A DNA stretch of 60,160 nucleotides from Candidatus Eiseniibacteriota bacterium (GCA_023128935.1 JAGMDA010000001.1:1-60160), one strand, 5' to 3'. Numbered from the stretch's first letter, positions 40,896-49,231 are shown. Notes: generated from the letters alone by a model not told the origin. A program made the numbers and translations.

Positions 40896-42607
40896 TCCTG
40901 TGCCTCCTCTGTTGGCAGATACACCGTGACGTCCACCTTCATGGCGATCCGAGGGTTGACTAGTTTGTGAATCCGTTCGGGGACTGCATCTTCCATGATC
41001 GTCACTGCCCGGTGGCAAGCCTCGTCGATGTCGCCTTCCATGACTTCTATGAGGATAGAGTCGTGGACCTGAGACACGATTCGAACCTGAGGCATCTCGA
41101 CGTGAATGCCGAGCATGGCCGTCTGCATGACGCAAGCCACCGAACCCTGCACTAGCTGATTGAAGGCTTTGTAGAGTTTGAACGCTCTGTCGGACGGGGA
41201 GACGAAGCGGCGACGGCCCGACGACAGAACCAAGAATCCTCTCTTGGCCCATCGTGCCTCCGCAGCCTTGGACACCTGCCGGAATCGAGGGAATCGCTGA
41301 CGGTGCAAAGTCAGCACTTCCTTGGCCTTCTCCTGGGATAGCTTAGCCGTGTGTGACAGACTCCCTGGGCCTGCCCCATAGATAGTCGCGAAGTTGGCCG
41401 ACTTACCCAAGAAGCGGTTCTCCTTGGCCTTCTCGTCGCCGTACATCGCTCTGGCAGTCTCCAGATGAGGATCAGCATCTGGTTCCTGGAAGATTTTGGC
41501 CATCACGACCTCACCGGCGTAGATGGCGGCTAACCGCAGCTCTGCCTGCGCGTAGTCGAGCGAGACTAGAGCCTTGACGCCTCTGCCAGGGATGAATAGC
41601 TTCATGCCTCGTGGGATAGCTTGCACGTTGGGATGTTTGCAACTCAGACGCCCCGATACTGTCCCTCCGGGCTTGAATAGCGGGTGAACTCGTCCTTCTT
41701 CGTCAGCTTGGTCTCGGATGCCTACCAGCCACGTACCCAACGCCTTCACGAGGTGCCTGCCTCGAAGCACATCCTCTATGACGTCGGCGACTTCCCCTTG
41801 GTGATAGGCCTGGATCTCCTGCAGCACGCCCACGTCTAGCTTATCCTTCCCCCCTGCCGTCTTTGCGATCAGAAGGCATTCTTGAGAGAGCAGATACTTG
41901 CGCAACCCAACGTTGTCCGTTGCTTTCAGGATTTTCACAGACATCAACCGCTTCTGGATCTCTGCCAGCTCCGCCTTATAGTCGTCGACCGTTCTGTTGA
42001 TCGTGGTCAGGTCGATGGCCATGCCGGTCACCTGCATCTGAGCCGCTAGCAGAATGAAGTCCCCCTCGGCCTGCAGGTAGGCCTGAGAGTAGATCTTTTC
42101 CGCCTCTCCGTGGATGTGCTCCACCAGGAGAAGGGTGTTGCGGGCGTCGTCCTTGTTGTACTCGATCACCGTCTCGGCGTCTAGCTTGGCTAGGCCTTTG
42201 CGTCGCTTCTTCATGCCCTGCCAGCCTTCGTTCCCGATGCCGTAGTGTCGGCAGAGTTTGCCGAGCGATACGCTCTCCCTGTCGCCGGTGTGCCTGGCCA
42301 TGACCATCGTGTCGAAGATTCGGCCCCGGCAGATATCCTCCGTCAGCACGCCGATGCGCAGCAAGTGAGGGAGGTCGAAAGCGGCGTTATGGAAGACTAG
42401 CCAGTCTGGTCCTTGGGCTAGCTCCCGTAGCCAGTAGAAGAGCTCCGGCGTTGTGCAGGGCTGAGAGAAAAGATCTCTCATGCTGACGTTCATCGCTTCT
42501 GCTTGCACAACGCCTTCGTCATCACGCCACGCAGCGGCCACCGTCAGCAGGTGGTCGTTGTAGGTAAGGCCTGTAGTTTCGATATCCAGCGCCAGGAATC
42601 GGGGCAT
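40892..42607 (-). CDS. DNA polymerase I family (3'-5' exonuclease + polymerase)
   Basis: 571 residues. Exonuclease motifs LDIETTGL, FHNAAFDL and YNKDDARN occupy the first ~160. Polymerase motif A is LDYAQAELRL, motif B KENRFLGKSANFATIYG, and motif C QVHDSILIE with D516 followed by serine where most family members have glutamate. No 5'-3' exonuclease domain, as in phage replicases. Family A enzymes called DpoZ replicate Z-DNA in some PurZ phages, so this one is worth comparing with them. Confidence 0.94.
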   Translation of the reverse strand: MPRFLALDIETTGLTYNDHLLTVAAAWRDDEGVVQAEAMNVSMRDLFSQPCTTPELFYWLRELAQGPDWLVFHNAAFDLPHLLRIGVLTEDICRGRIFDTMVMARHTGDRESVSLGKLCRHYGIGNEGWQGMKKRRKGLAKLDAETVIEYNKDDARNTLLLVEHIHGEAEKIYSQAYLQAEGDFILLAAQMQVTGMAIDLTTINRTVDDYKAELAEIQKRLMSVKILKATDNVGLRKYLLSQECLLIAKTAGGKDKLDVGVLQEIQAYHQGEVADVIEDVLRGRHLVKALGTWLVGIRDQADEEGRVHPLFKPGGTVSGRLSCKHPNVQAIPRGMKLFIPGRGVKALVSLDYAQAELRLAAIYAGEVVMAKIFQEPDADPHLETARAMYGDEKAKENRFLGKSANFATIYGAGPGSLSHTAKLSQEKAKEVLTLHRQRFPRFRQVSKAAEARWAKRGFLVLSSGRRRFVSPSDRAFKLYKAFNQLVQGSVACVMQTAMLGIHVEMPQVRIVSQVHDSILIEVMEGDIDEACHRAVTIMEDAVPERIHKLVNPRIAMKVDVTVYLPTEEAQE

Positions 42608-42616
42608 GTCCCCTCC

Positions 42617-43423
42617 TTAGTCGTCAAAGCCTAACTTCGTGATGTCGTCCAGGTCCTTCCACTTGGGGTTCTTGGGAGATGGTACCCAGTGAATCTGCCA
42701 GTTGACGGGGTACTCCTCGCCGACGTCGGTCAGCAGGTTAGCCGTCTCCTCGCTCTTGCCGTACTTCCTCTCCAGCATGGAAATCACAACGCTGGATGGT
42801 GCGTACAGAACCGGATACTGAAGCTTCTCGTTGACACTGAACATCTGAATCTGCGGGGAGGCTTTCATTCCCCCGATCACGATCTTCCCGATGAGCTGGT
42901 CCTGCGACTTGGCGTCGTCCAAGCCTGGGCCCGGAGCGGGCGTTTCGGTCTTTGCCTTGGCCGGTGCCTTCTTCGGCTCGGCATTCGCATCGGTCTTGGG
43001 CTTGTCAGTCTTCGCGTCAGCTCTTGCCTTGGCCATGCGAATCTCCCAGGGAGCGAGCTCTCGTCCCTTGGTCGCCTTAGTCTCCTCGGTTGCGGCAGCT
43101 CTCTCCACGACGGTCGACGTCTTCTCGGCAAACTCTTCGACCCTCGCAGCCCTCTCCGCCTGGACCTTCTGCGTTGCGGCCTTTCTCTCGCGTTGCGCCT
43201 CGGCCTTGGCGACTCCAGGGTCGGTCTCGGCGTATGTGGCCACAAAGCCGTACTCCTTGCCTTCGTCCCGCAGGAATGCGAGCCCCTGCATGAGTCCGGC
43301 GAGGTCGGTGAACGTCACGCCTTCTCTGAGAGTGATGTTCCAATCTTGGCCAGTCACCTGGTCATAGATCTTTCCGAAGACCAACGTGGTGGCCTCCGGT
43401 GCTTGCCTCTTCTTCTCTGTCAT
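42617..43423 (-). CDS. Unknown replication-operon protein with acidic tip
   Basis: 268 residues. N-terminal beta-rich ~60 residues, a long Lys/Ala/Glu-rich linker (~75-165), then a C-terminal domain ending KDLDDITKLGFDD. The acidic tip with an aromatic recalls single-strand-binding proteins, and place beside the polymerase fits, but no OB-fold signature is clear. First gene behind promoter P7, with a strong AAGGAGGAAGGA ribosome site. Confidence 0.65.
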   Translation of the reverse strand: MTEKKRQAPEATTLVFGKIYDQVTGQDWNITLREGVTFTDLAGLMQGLAFLRDEGKEYGFVATYAETDPGVAKAEAQRERKAATQKVQAERAARVEEFAEKTSTVVERAAATEETKATKGRELAPWEIRMAKARADAKTDKPKTDANAEPKKAPAKAKTETPAPGPGLDDAKSQDQLIGKIVIGGMKASPQIQMFSVNEKLQYPVLYAPSSVVISMLERKYGKSEETANLLTDVGEEYPVNWQIHWVPSPKNPKWKDLDDITKLGFDD

Positions 43424-43465
43424 TCCTTCCTCCTTGGTCTTGATAACGGCGAGTCGACGCTTCGG

Positions 43466-43504
43466 ATTAAACGCAGGTTGCGTATCCCTGTCAATGTCTG
43501 TCCC
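43466..43504 (-). promoter_or_regulatory. Phage promoter, conserved family (P7)
   Basis: Minus strand: GGGACAGACA, TTGACA (43489-43494), 17-bp spacer, TTTAAT (43466-43471). It starts the six-gene replication operon and overlaps the end of the upstream gene. Confidence 0.88.
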
Positions 43505-44402
43505 CGCATGCCTTCTCTACTGCCTCTAGTCCAGCCTGGAGTTGGTTAGCCCGCACCACCAATCTTCCGCACTGACCACCGAGGACAGGGGCGTAGAGCA
43601 CCACTCTTTCCATGGCTTGGGATAAGCGAAGGCGGATAGCTTTAAGTCCCAGGGTGCGGCTACCTTCACGCAGGTTGGCAGAAGTCAGTCGCTCAAGCGA
43701 CCGATACAGCTCGTCCAGTCCCTTCTCGATCGTCTCGATGAACCCAGGGATCATCTCCGCGCACTCTCCCGCGGGCACGTAGAAGAACTGACCGTTTAGG
43801 GGAGAAGCGGCGAACCATAGCTGATGACAACCCAACGCGTCTTCAGCAATATCCCCCCTCTTCCCCTTGGGGCGGGGTAAGAAGTACAGCTTTTGGCCTG
43901 AGGCGGGAACGAGGATTCCTCCCTGGCGCTCAATCCAGCGATACACGTGTTTGCGAACAGCGTTAATGGTGACGTTCCCCTGCAGCCCCTCGACGCTCTC
44001 GACGAACCGCTTGTACAAAGCCCGAATATCGACAACGGCCTGCGCGGGCACGTCCTCCAGGATATCCAAGACCGGCCCATTGTCGAACAGGCAGAACAGC
44101 GCTACGGCGTCCCAGGGCTGGCCAGGACAACGACCTCGCTCTAGGAGCAACGTCTCGCTGTCCTCTCGCTGGAAGCGATAGGAAACTGAGGACCCAGCCT
44201 CTACCTTGTCGCACCACCTCTCGAACACCTTCATAGTCTTAGCCAAGGCAGCGGAAGACGACCTGCCTTTCAGAGTAGAAAGCTTCAGGCCTGCTTCCTG
44301 GGCTGACTGCTGCAAAGCAGCTCCGTCTAGCTCTGCAGCATTCGACCGAAGGTTCCACCATACCAACCAACCGACCTGCTCAATCCTCTTTGGCTTGCTC
44401 AT
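43491..44402 (-). CDS. Hypothetical phage protein, 303 aa
   Basis: Mixed alpha/beta sequence with a basic N terminus (MSKPKRIEQ), an FFYVPAGECAEMIPGFIETI stretch and a helical C-terminal ~100 residues. It looks like a member of a large unnamed phage family found next to replication genes. No catalytic motif found. Overlaps the gene upstream. Confidence 0.65.
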   Translation of the reverse strand: MSKPKRIEQVGWLVWWNLRSNAAELDGAALQQSAQEAGLKLSTLKGRSSSAALAKTMKVFERWCDKVEAGSSVSYRFQREDSETLLLERGRCPGQPWDAVALFCLFDNGPVLDILEDVPAQAVVDIRALYKRFVESVEGLQGNVTINAVRKHVYRWIERQGGILVPASGQKLYFLPRPKGKRGDIAEDALGCHQLWFAASPLNGQFFYVPAGECAEMIPGFIETIEKGLDELYRSLERLTSANLREGSRTLGLKAIRLRLSQAMERVVLYAPVLGGQCGRLVVRANQLQAGLEAVEKACGDRH

Positions 44403-44640
44403 CCGACTCCCCCTGGTAGGTAGAGATTGCTACGGCTTTGGCAAGGGCAAGTCGAGCTTCTTGAAGATTCAGTAGCCCAGGACCGTCCGCGTTTGCTGTG
44501 TAGAACTTTGCGCGGCTTGCGGGATTTCCTACTAGCCGGATGGCAGCAAGTAGCCCGTCGGCCTGCTCCTTATCCAGCCTACCTACCCATAGCGTATCTG
44601 GGCGGGTAGGGTCAGAGTCCTTGCTAAAGATTCCTCTCAT
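44380..44640 (-). CDS. Hypothetical protein, 86 aa
   Basis: Small helical protein with acidic C terminus (GESDEQAKED). Start overlaps the stop of the upstream gene by ATGA and its end overlaps the next gene. No family recognised. Confidence 0.6.
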   Translation of the reverse strand: MRGIFSKDSDPTRPDTLWVGRLDKEQADGLLAAIRLVGNPASRAKFYTANADGPGLLNLQEARLALAKAVAISTYQGESDEQAKED

Positions 44641-45050
44641 GACGACAACCCTGTGACGTGAAGCCGGTAGCCATGCCCCGACAGTCCCCCGTCAACGTAG
44701 AAGGTGTGCCCTCGGTAGGAGATTTGCACTCCCAGAGGAAGCACCTCAAGCAGCGCGTCGTCCAAGACTGCCTGTTCCGTATGGTTCGGATTCTGGTGGT
44801 TGGCCGACACCGACCGCCAAAGACGGCGGTAGAGGAGGGCATCCACGGCCTCCATCGGCGATAGGTTTTCTTTCCCTACTGTGTCAGGCCTGGAGTCGCA
44901 CCAGGTTCGAGCTTTGTCTAGGGACTTGATCACCCTGTGCAAGCTGATAGCGTTATCCAGGATTTTCACCAACGCCTTTCTCCTGGATCCGCGTTCGTTC
45001 ACCCAGATCGCGGTCGCCCACTCTTGCAAAATTCGTTCTTGGTTTTTCAT
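44637..45050 (-). CDS. Hypothetical protein, 137 aa
   Basis: GGGAGAAAG precedes the start, which lies 98 bases inside the Nmad1-like gene. Helical N-terminal half, beta-rich end (VQISYRGHTFYVDGGL). No family recognised. The large overlap is unusual, but both frames look protein-like. Confidence 0.6.
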   Translation of the reverse strand: MKNQERILQEWATAIWVNERGSRRKALVKILDNAISLHRVIKSLDKARTWCDSRPDTVGKENLSPMEAVDALLYRRLWRSVSANHQNPNHTEQAVLDDALLEVLPLGVQISYRGHTFYVDGGLSGHGYRLHVTGLSS

Positions 45051-45381
45051 TGTCTTTCTCCCTTTCTCTGGCTAGCTTCTGATCCACCACGGTGGCCAGC
45101 CCATATCCGGCGATGTCAAGCCAGGGGGACTCGGAGTCCTTCCAGGCGTCTCCGGCGTCTGTGTGGCCATGCTGATTGGCCAGGCGGAATAGCTTGTCGA
45201 GCACTCTGATCATCGTCGCTATCTCGCTGTATGCCGCAACTGGAATGCCAGTAGGGTAGAACGCAGCGAGAAAGATACCCGTTGACGCTAGGTTGTTTCC
45301 GTAGGCCTGGCGCTTCTCCTTGAGCGTCTCGATTAACGCCCCTCCCACCTTCTCGTACGCCTCGAATTCGCGCTCAAACAC
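44953..45381 (-). CDS. Nmad1/DUF1599-like protein
   Basis: 142 residues. KRQAYGNNLASTG, a helix with IATMIRVLDKLFRLANQ, and SPWLDIAGYGLATVV match the pattern of nucleotide-modification-associated domain 1 (all-helical, often beside base-modification genes in phages). Possibly binds or trims nucleotides. The C-terminal ~35 residues overlap the next gene and are low-complexity charged. Assignment is by pattern only. Confidence 0.6.
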   Translation of the reverse strand: MFEREFEAYEKVGGALIETLKEKRQAYGNNLASTGIFLAAFYPTGIPVAAYSEIATMIRVLDKLFRLANQHGHTDAGDAWKDSESPWLDIAGYGLATVVDQKLAREREKDNEKPRTNFARVGDRDLGERTRIQEKGVGENPG

Positions 45382-45820
45382 CGGTCTTTTCCTCGTCCAC
45401 TCGCTCGATCGTCAGGGCATATCCGGCGTTGCCTTGGCGACGCCGGAGATGGAAGTTGTAGCCATTGTGGGCTACCCACACTCCAGCGGGAAACTTGCCA
45501 ACGGGACCGAGGGTGGCTAGCATCTCTCTGCTTAGCTTGTCGCACTCGGTCTGGCGAGCGGCTTCTTCACCTGCCCAGATACCCAAGACCTTCTCCGCTT
45601 CGATGTAGGCTCGCGGAGAGCTCATCTCACTAGGTAGGCTAGGAGTAATCAGCCTCCACGCTTTGAGGTCCTTCAGCAGCGAACGACGACGCTGATACAG
45701 AACCAGACATTTGGCCAGAGCCTGCTCGATGAACAACACGGCGTTCTCGTCGTCCTTGTTCCAGGTGTCCTGCACCAGCTGGTCTAGCTCTTCCTTCTCG
45801 TAAACTTGTGATAGTCTCAT
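45374..45820 (-). CDS. Hypothetical protein, 148 aa
   Basis: Helical N-terminal ~100 residues with E/D/K-rich helices, then a short beta part (AGVWVAHNGYNFHLRRRQG). Start at 45820 chosen over an upstream in-frame start that lies in the rhomboid gene spacer. Overlaps the Nmad1-like gene by eight bases. No family recognised. Confidence 0.6.
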   Translation of the reverse strand: MRLSQVYEKEELDQLVQDTWNKDDENAVLFIEQALAKCLVLYQRRRSLLKDLKAWRLITPSLPSEMSSPRAYIEAEKVLGIWAGEEAARQTECDKLSREMLATLGPVGKFPAGVWVAHNGYNFHLRRRQGNAGYALTIERVDEEKTGV

Positions 45821-45830
45821 GCTCCGCCTC

Positions 45831-46415
45831 CTATGCGGGTGCGATAAGTGATTCGAGTGCGCTTGCACAACGATCGGCCAGCGTTCCCCACGCTAGCCCC
45901 AAGATAAGCCCAAACAGATGAGCTAGGTTGAGCGGCAGGACCGAAATCGCCAGCCAGACGGCTAGAATAAAGGCCGAGCCGAAATTCTTTCTCCGCAGGC
46001 TTGTGGCCAGACTGACAGCAGCCAAGGCGAACATCGTGCCGGATGCGCCAATGAGCGTCCGACCACAGCAGGATACCGCACAAGCTACCCAGACGCTAGC
46101 GAAGAGGAAGAACACGCAGAAATCGTGGTGCCCGACCTGAATTTCGTAGAGTGCTCCCAGGAGCACCAGGAAGGGCAGGTTGCACCACAGGTGGCCAGCG
46201 CTCACGTGCCAGAACGGTCCGGCCACCAGCATCAGCGGGCCAGACGGACGGGGCAGCAGGTAGAACAAAGCTGCCAGCAGTACCCCGAAACTCAGCGATA
46301 GCCAGGGGAGTCGCCCCACGGGCGGCCTCCGGGGCCATCTTGAGGGGCTGAGCGGCGGTTGATGCGGAAGGCCGAGCGCCAGTTGGCGGGACGGCGACGG
46401 GTGACGTGAGGTCAT
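45831..46415 (-). CDS. Rhomboid-family intramembrane serine protease
   Basis: 194 residues with about six membrane segments. Rhomboid hallmarks in order: WHVSAGHLWCNLPFL, the catalytic IGASGTMFAL (serine in GASG), and NLAHLFGLILGLAWG with the catalytic histidine. The start at 46415 overlaps the stop of the WGEML paralogue by ATGA. Very unusual in a phage; it could clip host membrane proteins during infection. All key residues are present. Confidence 0.87.
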   Translation of the reverse strand: MTSRHPSPSRQLALGLPHQPPLSPSRWPRRPPVGRLPWLSLSFGVLLAALFYLLPRPSGPLMLVAGPFWHVSAGHLWCNLPFLVLLGALYEIQVGHHDFCVFFLFASVWVACAVSCCGRTLIGASGTMFALAAVSLATSLRRKNFGSAFILAVWLAISVLPLNLAHLFGLILGLAWGTLADRCASALESLIAPA

Positions 46416-46603
46416 GAGTAGACTCCCTGCAACATAGCCAGCATCTCTCCCCAAGAGCGGAATCCGTCGTCGGCGGGGTGCTGAGCCATATAGCTGGCAT
46501 GGCGGGCTTGTACCGCCTCGACCTTGGCTAGCGTTTTGTGAAGGTCACCGGCTAGGCCCAAGATATCTCGTTCCAGTTCCTGTCGTTCAGTTTGCTTTTC
46601 CAT
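46412..46603 (-). CDS. Small WGEML-motif paralogue, copy 3
   Basis: 63 residues: LERDIL, then YMAQHPADDGFRSWGEMLAML. Same arrangement as the genes at 6962 and 9397, 40 kb away on the other strand. Its stop overlaps the rhomboid start, so the two are translationally coupled. This again places the motif beside a protease. Confidence 0.75.
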   Translation of the reverse strand: MEKQTERQELERDILGLAGDLHKTLAKVEAVQARHASYMAQHPADDGFRSWGEMLAMLQGVYS

Positions 46604-46883
46604 TTCCCTCCTCCTTGAGAGGCATGGCTACCCAGGGAGAATCAGCCGGAAGGCTGAGCCCCTTCAGCATCTTGGCAAAATGGCAGAAGTGAAAGACCGA
46701 GGAAATGACCCGGAACAGTGCTCTTCCCTCGTGCTTCTCCTCGCATGCCGCGTCGTAGTCGGTGAAGACCTTGATGCGTCCCTCGCCGTCTCGTACCGCG
46801 CTAGTTGCGTAGCCAATCTTCCGCGACGTAGGTACGTCCTCGTAGACCAGCCAGCAAAGCTTCCATCCGTCAATCTTGTGCAT
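46587..46883 (-). CDS. Hypothetical protein, 98 aa
   Basis: Basic start, DGWKLCWLVYEDVPTSRK, and a middle part YDAACEEKHEGRALFRV that might form a small alpha/beta fold. Strong GGAGAAGAAG ribosome site. It lies between the M41-like gene and the WGEML gene, overlapping both. No family recognised. Confidence 0.65.
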   Translation of the reverse strand: MHKIDGWKLCWLVYEDVPTSRKIGYATSAVRDGEGRIKVFTDYDAACEEKHEGRALFRVISSVFHFCHFAKMLKGLSLPADSPWVAMPLKEEGNGKAN

Positions 46884-47319
46884 CTTCTTCTCCTTGGTCC
46901 ACGGCGATCAGGCGGGCGGCTAGTCTCTCGACTTCGCCCCAGTGCAGCTTCAGGTTGTCCACTGCCACACCGAAAGGGGCGACCAGCCTCTCGATTTCTA
47001 CGCCGGCCTCGACCAAGTCGGCAATATCGGAGAAGGCCATCCACATCCCCAGATAGTCAAGATACAAATCGGCGTCCAAGTCCCCGTGAACTGCCCATGC
47101 CGCAAATCCCCCAAGCCGGAACAGGAGGACGTGCTCGGCACAGGTAAACCCTCCGGGGCACCGACAGCGGGCTGGCGAAAGGCTGACCTCGATAGGTGCT
47201 GTGTAATCGCAAACCTCTCTAGCCATAACCGCATGGCCGGCCTCATGGATGGCCGTGTAGTAGAGCATCTTGTCGGGGCTCGTTATGCTCAGGCTCTCGT
47301 CAGTTCCCTTGTACTTCAT
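46870..47319 (-). CDS. Stand-alone M41-like (HEAGH) peptidase domain
   Basis: 149 residues from the ATG at 47319. YYTAIHEAGHAVMARE has HEAGH at 25-29 as in the FtsH peptidase domain, and a later MAFSDIADLVEAG could give the acidic third ligand. It has no AAA+ domain or membrane anchor. Either a stand-alone zinc peptidase or a regulator that mimics FtsH substrate handling. It directly follows ribozyme-like element 1. Confidence 0.75.
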   Translation of the reverse strand: MKYKGTDESLSITSPDKMLYYTAIHEAGHAVMAREVCDYTAPIEVSLSPARCRCPGGFTCAEHVLLFRLGGFAAWAVHGDLDADLYLDYLGMWMAFSDIADLVEAGVEIERLVAPFGVAVDNLKLHWGEVERLAARLIAVDQGEEDAQD

Positions 47320-47339
47320 CTCGCTCTCTCCTTCGGGTG

Positions 47340-47415
47340 AGCGCTTCATCGGTGGGGCATTTCCCCAGACCAAGGTAATCGCCGGTAGCCTCGGTTTTCC
47401 CTTGGTTTCTGCGCT
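47340..47415 (-). ncRNA. Hammerhead-like self-cleaving element, type II, copy 1
   Basis: Minus-strand RNA with three stems: closing stem AGCGC/GCGCT, stem III CCAAGG/CCTTGG after GAAA, then GTC, stem I TGGGG-AAATG-CCCCA, then CCGATGA. This is the strand order of a type II hammerhead. Predicted cut is 3' of GTC (between 47368 and 47367). Departures: C instead of U at the usual CUGA position and an A-A mismatch beside the closing stem. It covers almost the whole gap between two genes. Confidence 0.68.
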
Positions 47416-47638
47416 AGTCTCGCCTGGGCTTCCTGTAGACCGTCAGGTTGAGCTTCAGGTCTCGATCGCCGACCGGCCTTGCGCCACCGGTGGTAGCCAG
47501 CACAAGCGTTTTGCCACTGCTCGACGGCTGGACGTTGACGACCTCTTCGTCTAGCTGAATCCGGATCGTCATGACACCATCCAAGATATCGATGTCAACG
47601 TTATCGTAGCGGGAAATCTTCTTTCCTGTCTCACTCAT
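47414..47638 (-). CDS. Hypothetical protein, 74 aa
   Basis: Start at 47638 behind GGAGGGAC. Beta-rich: DVDIDILDGVMTIRIQLDEEV and a closing KLNLTVYRK. Shape fits a small beta-sandwich or OB-like fold. Its stop codon lies in the 5' strand of the ribozyme closing stem. Confidence 0.65.
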   Translation of the reverse strand: MSETGKKISRYDNVDIDILDGVMTIRIQLDEEVVNVQPSSSGKTLVLATTGGARPVGDRDLKLNLTVYRKPRRD

Positions 47639-47918
47639 CTGTTTGTCCCTCCTCAGGGTTGCGGTGTCTCTCCAGAACCTCGTCCAACCGGACCTGGAGA
47701 GCAATGGCATGCGACGTCACGATGTTCGCCACCAGACCTTCCTGCAGATCAGCGAACTGGCATAAGCGATCGATACCGTCTTGCACCTCGGCTGCCCTAG
47801 ACTCGACGTAGTCAGCCCAGGCCTTGTTGCAGCGGCCTATCCTCTCCAGGTGCATGAGGAGGATTTCGGGATCGTTCATCGGGTTGGCCGGGAGTGTTCC
47901 CTTCGTCATCGGTCTCAT
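47631..47918 (-). CDS. Hypothetical helical protein, 95 aa
   Basis: GGAGAGGAG upstream of the ATG. Helical throughout (NKAWADYVESRAAEVQDGIDRL...), acidic end. Overlaps the next gene by eight bases. No family recognised. Confidence 0.6.
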   Translation of the reverse strand: MRPMTKGTLPANPMNDPEILLMHLERIGRCNKAWADYVESRAAEVQDGIDRLCQFADLQEGLVANIVTSHAIALQVRLDEVLERHRNPEEGQTDE

Positions 47919-47930
47919 TTCTCCTCTCCT

Positions 47931-48884
47931 CTAGGGTGTGTAGGTGATGCCGCAGGAGGCGCAAGTCACCTGCTCGAAGCGGGAGTTCCAGGCGAGGCGA
48001 TCCATGTCGCATTCGCCACAGTCGACGCACTCGCATCCCTCAGGGCATCTCTGGCCTTCGGGAGTCCGCTGGCGTTTCATTCGCCTCTCCGTGTCGGTTG
48101 CTGCCAATCCCCTATCCTTCTCCTTCAACTGGGGTAGGGGTTTCTCGGTGTAGGGGCTCAGCGCGTCCTTGATATCCCGCACCAGCCTGTTCCAGGGATC
48201 GAATCCGGCGAGAGCGTCGTTGACAGCGCCTTTGACCATCTCGGCGATTTCGTCGTCAATGACCTCTCGCTCTTCCTCCGGCGTCGGGGCGTCGGCTTCA
48301 AGCTCCTGCTCTGCCCAGTAAGCGTCGCTGTAAGGCTCGCGGTCCATCTCGTCCTGCTCGACGATTTCCCTGGCCTCTGCCTTGGTCGGAAAGCGATCTG
48401 CCAGCTCCCGCTCGATTGCGGCCAGTCGGTCCAGCTCCGCGTATGCTGCCTGCTGCTGCGCCAAGAAGCTATCGGCGGTCTCGTCGCGGTCGGGGTTGAA
48501 GGGGTCGTTCTCAATCTCAATCTTGACCTCGGCCAGTCGGCCCAGCTCTGCGTATGCCACTCGCACTTGGTCGGGGAGGTTCTTGGCATCTTCCTCTGCT
48601 CTCTCGGCCAAGAATCTGTCCATGCCCTGCCAGGCGTCATCCTCGGTCAGTTCCTCATCGGAAAATCCGGCGTCTTCCTCAGCCTCTCGTTCCAGGCAGG
48701 TGTCCACGTGCTCCCTGCAGGCAACAATCGCCTGTGCCTCGAACAGGTAGCCTCGGATCTCTGCATGCTTCTCGGCGTCGTTCATCGGGGCCAGCTCGTC
48801 TGCGATCCAGTCGCAGGTCGCTCTGTTCTCGCACTCCCTGCACTTGCTAGGTGCGAAGGGTGCTTCTCTCTTGTGCGCTTTCAT
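47931..48884 (-). CDS. Large acidic protein with cysteine clusters at both ends
   Basis: 317 residues from the ATG at 48884. N-terminal CRECENRATC, a very long acidic helical middle with repeated AYAELxRLAxIE segments (two similar blocks near 125-180), and a C-terminal CPEGCECVDCGECDMD...CASC cluster. Both ends could bind zinc. Might bridge other proteins or nucleic acid. No family recognised. Confidence 0.65.
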   Translation of the reverse strand: MKAHKREAPFAPSKCRECENRATCDWIADELAPMNDAEKHAEIRGYLFEAQAIVACREHVDTCLEREAEEDAGFSDEELTEDDAWQGMDRFLAERAEEDAKNLPDQVRVAYAELGRLAEVKIEIENDPFNPDRDETADSFLAQQQAAYAELDRLAAIERELADRFPTKAEAREIVEQDEMDREPYSDAYWAEQELEADAPTPEEEREVIDDEIAEMVKGAVNDALAGFDPWNRLVRDIKDALSPYTEKPLPQLKEKDRGLAATDTERRMKRQRTPEGQRCPEGCECVDCGECDMDRLAWNSRFEQVTCASCGITYTP

Positions 48885-49231
48885 CGTTTCCCTCCTTCGG
48901 GGTTTGTGACCTCGCGCCATTCTCTAGAGCGAGGGTACCACTTCCATCGTCGCAGAATCTCGTACGGTCCGCAGTCCCAGTTGGGGACTTTCCGATATTC
49001 GTTCGAGCCGGAGATTCTGGACTGCCAGAACCCTCGGACGATCTCGGTTCGCCGGACCAGGCCGACCTCGTGTCCTCGCTTCGCGCCAATCTCTCTGGCA
49101 TATTCCGCTGTCGGGGTTTCTTCTCTCCAGAACCCGATGACGACCACTCGAGATCCATCGAGCTGCTCAGCGAAGTGTTCCACCTCGAAGGTCGAGCCTA
49201 TCTCAAGCTTTCTCTCCCCTTTGCTCTTCAT
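48881..49231 (-). CDS. Hypothetical protein, 116 aa
   Basis: Basic, beta/alpha pattern: IGSTFEVEHFAEQLDGSRVVVIGF then GCxP-like loops and aromatic WKWYPRSREW near the end. Coupled by ATGA to the acidic Cys-cluster gene. No family recognised. Confidence 0.65.
   Translation of the reverse strand: MKSKGERKLEIGSTFEVEHFAEQLDGSRVVVIGFWREETPTAEYAREIGAKRGHEVGLVRRTEIVRGFWQSRISGSNEYRKVPNWDCGPYEILRRWKWYPRSREWREVTNPEGGKR

Noticed and set aside
40896-41252. N-terminal extension of the dUTPase gene
   Set aside because: Lies inside the polymerase gene in another frame; the internal ATG at 40895 gives a complete, normal-length dUTPase.
45104-45113. Recurring ATATCCGGCG word (45104, 45419, 52281 and variants)
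   Set aside because: Most copies encode Ala-Gly-Tyr in genes on the minus strand, so codon use explains them; only the two in the control region may matter.
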